Shown here in pieces: positions 6,872 through 12,357 of a stretch of 12,357 bases of DNA. The notes under the pieces are model-generated. The model did not search any database and was not told the origin of the DNA. It saw nothing but the letters and a program-made list of their open reading frames with translations. How positions within the stretch are numbered: the stretch's first letter is position 1; each line of letters starts with the position of its first letter. Source of the stretch: RGIG1959 sp045651865 (lineage in GTDB: Bacteria; Bacillota; Clostridia; Oscillospirales; Acutalibacteraceae); assembly GCA_045651865.1 (NCBI GenBank), contig JAZRTC010000131.1, positions 1 through 12,357 on the forward strand, read 5' to 3'. The position numbers and the translations under genes were made by a program.

Positions 6872-7726
6872 TTAAAATCCGATCGTCTTGCGGGAAGACG
6901 ATGCCGCAAACAGCATATTCTGTACATAGCGGCTGTTCTCGGCGAAGTTTTGAAGCGTTGCGGCGGTGAGTGTCTGTGCGGGCAAGGTGTCTGCGCCGTA
7001 CAGATGATACACGATATCCTTTGCGAGCAAGCGTGCGGATTTGTAGCCGTCAAAATGCTTGTTTTTCCGCAGGGTGGCAAAGGTGTGTTGCAGCAGATCC
7101 CGTGCTTGCTCATCCAGCGAGAAGCGGTACTCCCCGAGCAGGGTTTCCAGATACGCTACCAGCTGTTCGTCCGACGGAAGCTCCATGCGCACGGTCTCCA
7201 GACGAAGGTACATGGAGAGAAACGCCTGCAGGTCATGCAGGACATTCTCTTTGGCAGGGGATACACACAGGACGATCAGCCAATGCTCGCTGTTGGCGGC
7301 GAGATATTCCATAAAGGTGGTAAAATGCTTTTCGGTGTAATGCCCCACCCACTCGTCAATGTCAATGCACATCACACCGCGGTATTCGTTGCGGAAGCCT
7401 GCGGCACTTTTGACGGTATCCATCAGGCGTTGCAGTTCGGTGAAGGATTGACTCGGCGGGCAATAGTCGAGCAGAAATTCAAACACATCGACATTGCCGT
7501 AAAAATCCATCAGGTTTTCTTCCGCGTGTAAAAAATCGGTCAGCGTGCGCAGAAAGGTGGTTTTGCCTGCGCCGCTGGGAACAATCCAGAACAGATCGGG
7601 AAGCAGGATCGGCATACGGTTCTCGACGGCACGCATATTGTCAGACAGCGTGTGCCATTTGCGGATAAGCGCTTTGGCGTCGTCGCAGAGCGGGGTGTTC
7701 ATAATGGTATCATAGGCTGTGTTCAT
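6872..7726 (-). CDS. AAA+-like P-loop ATPase of unknown function
   Basis: I do not recognise a named family. The 284 residues show one P-loop ATPase domain: Walker A IVPSGAGKTTF (48-58), in which the usual first glycine position is Val49, and Walker B GVMCIDIDEW (117-126) with consecutive acidic residues. A strand HWLIVLCVS (148-156) could hold sensor 1. The C-terminal helical part, FDGYKSARLLAKDIVYHL (225-242), resembles an AAA+ lid with a sensor-2 arginine (Arg232). No membrane segment or signal peptide is seen. The ATG has AAGGAG (7734-7739) overlapping the upstream stop codon, so it is probably translated with the phosphatase gene before it. The VirD4-like gene follows after 12 bases, suggesting that the two ATPases act together. 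Specific function is not inferable. Confidence 0.75.
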   Translation of the reverse strand: MNTAYDTIMNTPLCDDAKALIRKWHTLSDNMRAVENRMPILLPDLFWIVPSGAGKTTFLRTLTDFLHAEENLMDFYGNVDVFEFLLDYCPPSQSFTELQRLMDTVKSAAGFRNEYRGVMCIDIDEWVGHYTEKHFTTFMEYLAANSEHWLIVLCVSPAKENVLHDLQAFLSMYLRLETVRMELPSDEQLVAYLETLLGEYRFSLDEQARDLLQHTFATLRKNKHFDGYKSARLLAKDIVYHLYGADTLPAQTLTAATLQNFAENSRYVQNMLFAASSSRKTIGF

Positions 7727-7737
7727 AATAACACTCC

Positions 7738-8454
7738 TTAAAAATACAGACGGTTCTGGTATTTGGTCGGCAGACCCTCGCGGTAGAGGTGAGAGTCGTT
7801 GGCAAGCTGGAGCACGCGCGGGATCACCACGCCGTCCTGCTCGCGGAATTCAATGACGGTCATACCGCTGTGTCCAGTGTCAAAATGTGTCGCAAACAAG
7901 GGGTAGGGGATATCCAGCACATGGCTCAGAAACGCCATGCTGAATGCCTGGTGTGCAAACAGCGCCACGCGCTCCTCGGTCGGCGCAACGGGAATATATA
8001 CATGATTTTCGGTGTCGTGGCGGTAGCCGAGCGATTCAAAGAACGCGTCGGCATCGCGACCGATCTCTTGTGCGCACGCAGGAATCGTCGTATCCTTGAA
8101 GGCGGGATGCGTGCCCCAGTTGTCACCGAGATCGCGGATCTCTTTGGAAGTGAACAAACGGCGTGTAGCGGGATCTTCAAACGCATATTCCCGCCGTCCG
8201 TTTTCGTAAAAGACGCACATTCGCTCCCACGGACGGTTCTCGTTTGCCCACGGACAGATGGTCGGCGTCAGCTGCAAAAGGTCACAGGTCGGTTGCGCGG
8301 TCATTTGTGCGCGGGTGGAATCGGACGAAAATACGCGGTCAATGCCGTACAGCGCCAACCGCTTGGCAAGCGCCTGCGCTTGCAGGTGTCCGCGCGGGGT
8401 CAGGCTGTCGGGGTTGTAAACGGGGTCTCCGTGACGGATGTAAAAAAACAGCAT
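7738..8454 (-). CDS. Histidine phosphatase superfamily protein
   Basis: This 238-residue protein has the N-terminal signature of the phosphoglycerate mutase-like branch: FFYIRHGDP (3-11) with phospho-acceptor His8 and Arg7, then PRGHLQAQALAKRL (20-33) and VFSSDSTRAQMTAQ (41-54) with the second arginine Arg48. A candidate acid residue is Glu72 or Glu77, and the second catalytic histidine is probably His168 in ALFAHQAFSMAFL. The superfamily removes phosphate from many small molecules or proteins, so the substrate is not predictable. I start at ATG 8454 because AGGAG (8463-8467) lies eight bases upstream; a longer frame from TTG 8475 would translate the ribosome binding site. It is the first gene of the minus-strand operon and could be functionally unrelated to the two ATPases. 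Confidence 0.88.
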   Translation of the reverse strand: MLFFYIRHGDPVYNPDSLTPRGHLQAQALAKRLALYGIDRVFSSDSTRAQMTAQPTCDLLQLTPTICPWANENRPWERMCVFYENGRREYAFEDPATRRLFTSKEIRDLGDNWGTHPAFKDTTIPACAQEIGRDADAFFESLGYRHDTENHVYIPVAPTEERVALFAHQAFSMAFLSHVLDIPYPLFATHFDTGHSGMTVIEFREQDGVVIPRVLQLANDSHLYREGLPTKYQNRLYF

Positions 8455-8484
8455 ACAATCGACTCCTTTTGACAATATATACTA

Positions 8485-8513
8485 TATATACCATATTTAA
8501 TAGCGAAATACAA
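8485..8513 (-). promoter_or_regulatory. Probable sigma-A promoter of the phosphatase-ATPase operon
   Basis: On the minus strand TTGTAT (8513-8508) is separated by 17 bases from TATATA (8490-8485), giving a start near 8478 and a leader of about 24 nt. The region is very AT-rich with overlapping TATA-like hexamers (8475-8500), so the exact -10 is uncertain. Confidence 0.55.
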
Positions 8514-8564
8514 GTAGCGTCCGATGCCTTCCGTTTTTACGGGAAGAGAATTTCAAAAAGGCAG

Positions 8565-8593
8565 TAGACAACGCTTTTGTTTGGTGCTATACT
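8565..8593 (+). promoter_or_regulatory. Sigma-A promoter of the dockerin protein gene
   Basis: TAGACA (8565-8570) and TATACT (8588-8593) are separated by 17 bases, with transcription expected near 8600. It is divergent from the operon promoter at 8485-8513, with about 50 bases between the two -35 boxes. No clear operator was seen between them. Confidence 0.75.
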
Positions 8594-8628
8594 AAAATCG
8601 GTAAAAATGTCAACAGGAGCAGGTATTT

Positions 8629-10314
8629 ATGAAATTGTCGGTTTTGAAAAAATTGCTGGCAGTCACAAGCTGTGTTGTGATGCTGTGCTCACTGATAAGT
8701 GTGGGCGCTTCGGCAAACGGCGGATTGAACATCCGCTCGGAAGCCGCTCTCATTCATTTGCCGCTTGCAGCGGTTTATGTTCCGTCTTACAGTTCCGTTC
8801 CCGGCGGTGTAACCGAGAAGGATCTTCTTGTATCCTTCAGCAACGAGGATATCGTCCGACGGCTGAACTTTGAATCGGGCACGGAATACCAGATGATTGC
8901 GGCGGGACAAACCGATATGACGGTGCGCACGCCCGACGGCCGCTATTCCGACAGTATTACGATCGTGGTGGATCCTGCTATTGCGATGACATCCGATCGC
9001 GTGATGGTCTACACAAACGCGCGCTATCAGTCGCGTTGCTTCTCCTACACGCCTGCGCGCGACGGCGTGTACACACTGTCCTTCTCGTTGCCATTCGCAT
9101 CGTTGCATTTCACCGAGGTCTACGATGCGTCCTTCCGGAAGATCGGCACGCCGTCCGGCGATAAGACCATTGAACTTGTCGGCGGCAACACCTATTATTT
9201 CCGTCCGCTTACAGATCGTGATATCGTGGGAGATTCCTATGAGTTCCGGGTAGAGTATATCGGCGATACGGTCGAAGAGCCGTCGCCGTCTTCCATCCGG
9301 TTTGAGCAGGATGAGATCACCATGATGCTTTACGATGTTGCGCCGTTCCCGTCCTATGCGTTTGAACCGGGTGGCTCGGAATGGTACGACACCGTCACCT
9401 TCACGGTGGATGACGACAGCACATTGCACATCGATTACGAAGAAGGCACGATGGAGGCGCTGTCGGCGGGCACAGTGACACTCACGGTAACGGCGGATAC
9501 GCTGGGATGGTCAGATACGGTGCAGATCACGGTTGTGGATAAGATGCGCGAGCTTTATATGGACGAGCCGTTGCCGCTGACGGTTTACGACGGGGAGTAT
9601 CTGACAATCCTGTTCACAGCGCCCGAAACAGGTTCGTATACATTCTATTCGGTTACAGACGGCGACGGTGATCCCATTGCCGGTGTTTCGGATGTGGATA
9701 CAGGGGAAACGCTCGCCGTCGGAGATGATGAAAACGGCGCGGATTTTGTAATGACAGCCAAGCTGTCGAAATGGCAGCGTGTGTGGATCACTGTTGCCGG
9801 TTACACAAACGATCTTCACTTTACGCTGTTTGCCGGAAAGGCTACAGCGGCAACAGGCGTGGAATTGTATTTCCCTGAGGCAATTTCGCATCGCGGAGAT
9901 ATATACTATGTCAAAAGCGGTGTGATCGGAGACCCCGTTGCAAGATTCCTTGGCGAGCCGACAGCTGAAATCGAGTCGTATGAAATATCGGCAGGTTCGT
10001 ATGACACCGATTCGGATGAATACGGCGCCTATTGGTTACAGGCGGGAGAGTCGGTGACCTATTCCGTGATAACAGACAACGGATTGACCGATACCATCGT
10101 GGCGGTCGCGATTGATCTGCTGCCCGGCGATCTGGATTTCGACGGTGATGTCGGACTTTCCGATGTAACGGCGCTGTTCTATGCGATCAACGGCGTGGGC
10201 ACGCCCGATGCCGCAACGCTTGGTGCTATGGAGATCACGGGCGATAACCGTGTCACGCTTGCCGATGTCGCCCGCCTGTTCTATTATGTGAACGGCTTGC
10301 TGAAAAGCGTGTAA
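8629..10314 (+). CDS. Secreted multi-domain protein with Ig-like modules and C-terminal dockerin
   Basis: Residues 1-29 are a signal peptide: basic KLSVLKK, a hydrophobic stretch, and a likely cut after GASA. The mature protein appears to alternate two module types. Big2-like Ig modules lie near 40-115 (ending SDSITIVVDP), 222-304 (GTVTLTVTAD then SDTVQITVVD) and loosely 407-495. Beta-rich pre-peptidase-C-like modules lie near 120-212 (DGVYTLSFSLP) and 308-403 (TGSYTFYSV). Residues 500-561 are a type I dockerin: the first calcium loop DLDFDGDVGLSD (501-512) is complete, while the second (EITGDNRVTLAD, 535-546) has Glu and Thr at positions 1 and 3. No catalytic domain is recognised. A binding or structural component tethered by a cohesin is inferred. 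AGGAG (8615-8619) precedes the ATG. It is monocistronic between its own promoter and terminator. Confidence 0.85.
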   Translation: MKLSVLKKLLAVTSCVVMLCSLISVGASANGGLNIRSEAALIHLPLAAVYVPSYSSVPGGVTEKDLLVSFSNEDIVRRLNFESGTEYQMIAAGQTDMTVRTPDGRYSDSITIVVDPAIAMTSDRVMVYTNARYQSRCFSYTPARDGVYTLSFSLPFASLHFTEVYDASFRKIGTPSGDKTIELVGGNTYYFRPLTDRDIVGDSYEFRVEYIGDTVEEPSPSSIRFEQDEITMMLYDVAPFPSYAFEPGGSEWYDTVTFTVDDDSTLHIDYEEGTMEALSAGTVTLTVTADTLGWSDTVQITVVDKMRELYMDEPLPLTVYDGEYLTILFTAPETGSYTFYSVTDGDGDPIAGVSDVDTGETLAVGDDENGADFVMTAKLSKWQRVWITVAGYTNDLHFTLFAGKATAATGVELYFPEAISHRGDIYYVKSGVIGDPVARFLGEPTAEIESYEISAGSYDTDSDEYGAYWLQAGESVTYSVITDNGLTDTIVAVAIDLLPGDLDFDGDVGLSDVTALFYAINGVGTPDAATLGAMEITGDNRVTLADVARLFYYVNGLLKSV

Positions 10315-10330
10315 ATATGGGATATATATA

Positions 10331-10369
10331 AGACCTGTGCGGTGATACTCGCCGCACAGGTCTTTTTTT
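10331..10369 (+). terminator. Intrinsic terminator after the dockerin gene
   Basis: A 15-bp stem (10331-10345 with 10349-10363, one G-U pair) encloses a 3-nt loop and is followed by a T-run to 10369. The core is AGACCTGTGCGG pairing with CCGCACAGGTCT. It isolates the dockerin gene from the ribosomal operon. Confidence 0.93.
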
Positions 10370-10419
10370 ACACACAATTTGTGGTGGTTTTCGCGAAATA
10401 TCCCTATATTTTGTGGTGA

Positions 10420-10491
10420 CAAAAGAAAATAAAAAAATTCTGAAGAAATTACAAAAAAAGACTTGCTTTTTTGTGAGATTTATAGTATCAT
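10420..10491 (+). promoter_or_regulatory. Promoter of the S10 ribosomal operon with A-rich upstream element
   Basis: TTGCTT (10463-10468) and TATCAT (10486-10491) are 17 bases apart, giving a start near 10498. The preceding stretch, about 10420-10460, is a run of A-tracts resembling an UP element that binds the RNA polymerase alpha subunits, as expected for a strong ribosomal-protein promoter. An alternative -10, TATAGT at 10481, would have too short a spacer (12 bases). Confidence 0.65.
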
Positions 10492-10577
10492 ATTCAAGCA
10501 CGCGTGGAAATAGGGGCGAAATGCGCCCTGATGGAAGCGCTTGCAGACTGCACGATATGCGTTGAAGCGGGAGGTTG

Positions 10578-10598
10578 CGACCGAAACGGTCGGTTTTT
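10578..10598 (+). terminator. Terminator-like hairpin 1 in the S10 leader
   Basis: CGACCG (10578-10583), loop AAA and CGGTCG (10587-10592) form a perfect 6-bp stem, followed by G and five T (10594-10598). It lies about 80 nt into the leader. The stem is short, so efficiency is uncertain; it may instead be a pause or binding hairpin. Confidence 0.4.
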
Positions 10599-10745
10599 CC
10601 GTGGAGTATGTCCGATTTTAAACCGGGCGAAAGAAATAGCTGCGAACAGTACGATGAAACACGCCGTACCGTTGTCCGATGCCGGAGAACGGGGAGTTGC
10701 CGCGGAAGGTGCGCTTGTACGAGCTTGCAGGACGATCGATTTGCG

Positions 10746-10775
10746 CCGGAAACCAGTCTGTGTTCCGGTTTTTTT
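10746..10775 (+). terminator. Attenuator-like terminator hairpin 2 in the S10 leader
   Basis: CCGGAA (10746-10751) pairs with TTCCGG (10763-10768), and C10753-G10762 can extend it past one bulge. Seven T follow (10769-10775). It sits about 85 bases before rpsJ, where an attenuator would stop the operon. An upstream CCGGAGAAC (10682-10690) resembles the 5' arm and could pair with GTTCCGG instead, acting as an antiterminator. Confidence 0.55.
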
Positions 10776-10858
10776 CGGGAAAGCGGAAGAAACACCCGGC
10801 AGGGTGTGCAGAATCGGCGTCGCCCGCCAACTCAAAATTATTAAGGAGGCGTTTTCAA

Positions 10859-11170
10859 ATGGCAGTCAAAGAGAAAATCCGTATTCGTGTGAAGGGCTAT
10901 GATCACCGCTTGGTTGATCAGGCATCCGAGAAGATCGTGGAGACCGCTCGCCGCACCGGCGCTCGCGTTTCCGGTCCCGTGCCGCTGCCCACCGAGAGGG
11001 AGATCGTGACGATTCTCCGTGCTGTGCACAAGTATAAGGACTCGCGTGAGCAGTTCGAAACCCGCACGCACAAGCGTCTGATCGACATCCTTCGTCCGTC
11101 CAACAAGACAGTCGAGGCCCTGATGGGTCTTGAACTCCCCGCAGGTGTGGAGATCGAGATCAAGCTGTAA
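10859..11170 (+). CDS. rpsJ: 30S ribosomal protein S10
   Basis: S10 (uS10, NusE) is in the 30S head and also serves, with NusB, in transcription antitermination. The 103-residue product has the normal length and closely follows the family: KIRIRVKGYDHRLVDQASEK (5-24), IVETARRTGARVSGPVPLPT, KDSREQFETRTHKRLID and LELPAGVEIEIKL at the end. The ATG is supported by AAGGAGG (10843-10849) nine bases upstream. An in-frame extension upstream to about 10679 would translate the leader and is rejected. It is the first gene of the S10 operon, and rplC follows after an unusually long 153-base gap. Confidence 0.98.
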   Translation: MAVKEKIRIRVKGYDHRLVDQASEKIVETARRTGARVSGPVPLPTEREIVTILRAVHKYKDSREQFETRTHKRLIDILRPSNKTVEALMGLELPAGVEIEIKL

Positions 11171-11184
11171 TTCCTTATTATATA

Positions 11185-11300
11185 GCCTCACAAAAACGGG
11201 CAGGTCGCAGCGTGCTGCGAAACACCCGCGAGGCAATGATAAGACGAACGGCTTGCAGGATCTCTCCCGCGAGGTCATGTTGACTGCAAACGCGGTCAAC
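11185..11300 (+). ncRNA. Structured RNA element between rpsJ and rplC
   Basis: The 153-base gap between rpsJ and rplC can form an ordered structure. GCCTC (11185-11189) pairs with GAGGC (11230-11234), CGGG (11197-11200) with CCCG (11225-11228), and TCGCAG (11205-11210) with CTGCGA (11215-11220). Next, TTGCAG (11253-11258) pairs with CTGCAA (11284-11289), enclosing GATCTC/GAGGTC (11259-11264 with 11271-11276). GTTGAC (11279-11284) with GTCAAC (11295-11300) is an alternative that conflicts with the last stem and ends nine bases before the rplC ribosome binding site. No T-run is present, so any control would act on translation or RNA processing. No known family was recognised. Confidence 0.5.
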
Positions 11301-11323
11301 CAATAACCAAGGAGGTATAGACA

Positions 11324-11959
11324 ATGCAAAAAGGCATCATCGGCAAGAAGATCGGCATGACGCAGATCTTCGACGAGAAGGGCAATGTCGTGCCGGTTAC
11401 CGTCATTGAGGCGGGTCCGTGCGTGGTTGTCCAGAAGAAAACGGTCGAGAACGACGGCTATGCAGCTGTTCAGCTCGGCTTCGGCGATGTTTCTCCGAAA
11501 CACGTCAACAAGCCCATGAAAGGGCACTTTGATAAGGCGGATGTGGCGCCCAAGAAGACGCTCAAAGAATTCCGCTTTGCTGATTGCGATGCGCTGAACA
11601 TCGGCGACATCGTGAAGGCTGACACCTTCGCTGTGGGCGACCGCGTTGATGTGGTTGGTACCAGCAAAGGTAAGGGCTATGCCGGCGCAATCAAGCGCTG
11701 GAACTTCGGCCGCCTGAGAGAGTCTCACGGTACCGGTCCTAACGCCCGCCATGCCGGCTCGCTGGGTGCGTGCTCCTCGCCGTCCCGCGTGTTCAAGGGC
11801 ACCAAGGCTGCAGGTCATCTGGGCTGTGAGCGTGTGACCGTCCAGAATCTGGATGTTGTCAAAGTGGATGTGGAGAACAACCTGATCGCTGTGCGCGGCG
11901 CCGTTCCCGGCCCCCGCAAGGGCATCGTGGTTCTTTCCGACTCCGTCAAGAAGGCGTAA
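11324..11959 (+). CDS. rplC: 50S ribosomal protein L3
   Basis: L3 (uL3) is an early-assembling 50S protein whose central extension reaches the peptidyl transferase centre. The 211-residue product matches the usual length of about 210. It begins KGIIGKKIGMTQIFDEKGN and holds GTSKGKGYAGAIKRWNFGR, then ESHGTGPNARHAGSLGACSS, GHLGCERVTVQNLDVVKVD and AVPGPRKGIV. These are the family blocks of the globular domain and extended loop. AAGGAGG (11309-11315) lies eight bases before the ATG. rplD follows after 14 bases with its ribosome binding site overlapping the rplC stop, so the two are cotranslated. Confidence 0.98.
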   Translation: MQKGIIGKKIGMTQIFDEKGNVVPVTVIEAGPCVVVQKKTVENDGYAAVQLGFGDVSPKHVNKPMKGHFDKADVAPKKTLKEFRFADCDALNIGDIVKADTFAVGDRVDVVGTSKGKGYAGAIKRWNFGRLRESHGTGPNARHAGSLGACSSPSRVFKGTKAAGHLGCERVTVQNLDVVKVDVENNLIAVRGAVPGPRKGIVVLSDSVKKA

Positions 11960-11973
11960 AGGAGGAAATAATC

Positions 11974-12357
11974 ATGCCGAATATCACTACTTACGATATG
12001 ACCGGTAAGCAAACCGGTACGATGGAAGTGAGCGAGGCTGTGTTCGGAATCGAGCCCAACGCGACGGTTCTTCACAGCATGGTCGTCAACTACCTGGCCA
12101 ACCAGCGTCAGGGCACGCAGTCGACCCTCACCCGCGCAGAAGTCAGCGGCGGCGGCAAGAAGCCGTGGCGCCAGAAGGGCACCGGTCACGCTCGTCAGGG
12201 CTCGACCCGTTCGCCCCAGTGGACGCACGGCGGTATCGCGCTCGGCCCGAAGCCCCGCGATTACAGCTACGCGCTGCCCAAGAAGGTTCGCCGTCTGGCT
12301 ATGAAGTCGGCGCTTTCTTCCAAGGTGGCTTCTGAGGATATGATGATCCTCGACGAG
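11974..12357 (+). CDS. rplD: 50S ribosomal protein L4, N-terminal part, runs off the window
   Basis: The first 128 codons of L4 (uL4) are visible and the frame is open to the window edge. L4 lines the peptide exit tunnel, and in E. coli it is the autogenous repressor of the S10 operon. The tunnel loop is plain: GGGKKPWRQKGTGHARQGST (59-78), followed by RSPQWTHGGIALGPKPRDYS and LPKKVRRLAMKSALSSK. Changes near KPWRQKGTG alter macrolide sensitivity in other bacteria; this loop looks ordinary. The start has AAAGGAGG (11958-11965) eight bases upstream. Its presence downstream of a long attenuator-like leader is consistent with feedback by L4, which is inference. Confidence 0.97.
   Translation, partial: MPNITTYDMTGKQTGTMEVSEAVFGIEPNATVLHSMVVNYLANQRQGTQSTLTRAEVSGGGKKPWRQKGTGHARQGSTRSPQWTHGGIALGPKPRDYSYALPKKVRRLAMKSALSSKVASEDMMILDE

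Larger units (their letters stand above)
10498..10858 (+). ncRNA. Long structured 5' leader of the S10 operon, candidate autoregulatory attenuator
   Basis: About 360 nt separate the predicted transcription start from rpsJ, and no convincing gene lies here. Visible hairpins are 10513-10529 (6 bp), 10538-10569 (CGCTT/AAGCG outer stem), 10578-10592 followed by five T, 10645-10673 (GTACG/CGTAC extended by AAC/GTT), 10746-10768 followed by seven T, 10792-10807 (ACACCC/GGGTGT) and 10816-10828. Two of these look like intrinsic terminators. In E. coli the S10 leader is bound by L4, which causes attenuation and blocks translation; leaders of different structure occur in other bacteria. An L4-responsive or other ribosomal-protein-responsive role here is an inference from position. 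The sequence was not matched to any known leader family. Confidence 0.6.

Noticed and set aside
5294..8454. Interpretation as an integrated conjugative element
   Set aside because: No integrase, relaxase, VirB-like genes, att repeats or oriT are visible, and base composition looks like the neighbours.
8455..8475. Longer histidine phosphatase starting at TTG 8475
   Set aside because: The extra codons cover the AAAGGAG ribosome binding site, and family members begin directly before the YIRHG motif.
8577..8873. Plus-strand frame of 98 codons overlapping the dockerin gene start
   Set aside because: It overlaps the promoter and signal peptide of a much better supported gene in another frame and has no ribosome binding site.
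10504..10902. Possible protein of 132 codons within the S10 leader
   Set aside because: There is no ribosome binding site at its start, it overlaps rpsJ out of frame, and the region is better explained as structured RNA.
11236..11283. A 15-codon frame from ATG 11236 in the rpsJ-rplC gap, as a possible leader peptide
   Set aside because: No properly spaced ribosome binding site precedes it, and it shows no run of regulatory codons.
10841..11818. Minus-strand open frame (325 codons) across rpsJ and rplC
   Set aside because: It is antisense to two certain ribosomal protein genes and their RNA element, with no family resemblance.

Overview
The window reads as a chromosomal segment of a Firmicute of the class Clostridia. 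This is inferred from strong AAGGAGG-type ribosome binding sites, a fairly GC-rich sequence with several GTG starts, a secreted dockerin protein, a TraX-family protein and the S10 ribosomal operon. An Oscillospiraceae/Ruminococcaceae-like gut or rumen organism fits best, but no 16S or marker comparison was possible. No rRNA, tRNA, CRISPR array, insertion sequence, integrase or relaxase is visible.

Layout: (1) 1-1889, plus strand: the 3' end of mnmG, overlapped by rsmG, then nadC, closed by a hairpin shared with the convergent next gene. (2) 1941-2669, minus strand: a TraX-family membrane protein. Its promoter is back-to-back with the truB promoter and the two -35 boxes overlap. (3) 2774-5233, plus strand: truB and an unusual ribF carrying an extra C-terminal HAD phosphatase domain, ended by a long bidirectional terminator. 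(4) 5294-8454, minus strand: a tight three-gene unit of histidine phosphatase, AAA+-like ATPase and a soluble VirD4/TraG-like ATPase with an altered Walker A. (5) 8629-10314, plus strand: a secreted multi-domain protein with Ig-like modules and a C-terminal dockerin, followed by a strong terminator. (6) 10371-12357, plus strand: an A-rich promoter and a roughly 360-nt structured leader with terminator-like hairpins, then rpsJ, a structured 153-nt gap, rplC and the first 128 codons of rplD.

How the parts work together: MnmG, RsmG and TruB modify tRNA or rRNA, and S10, L3 and L4 are ribosomal proteins, so much of the window serves translation. NadC and RibF supply the redox cofactors NAD and FMN/FAD. 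The less explained parts are the minus-strand ATPase unit, the RibF-HAD fusion, the dockerin protein, and the two RNA regions around rpsJ. The best candidate for an undescribed system is the minus-strand unit: a conjugation-type motor ATPase without membrane anchor or conjugation genes, paired with a small AAA+ protein. What it does cannot be read from sequence alone.
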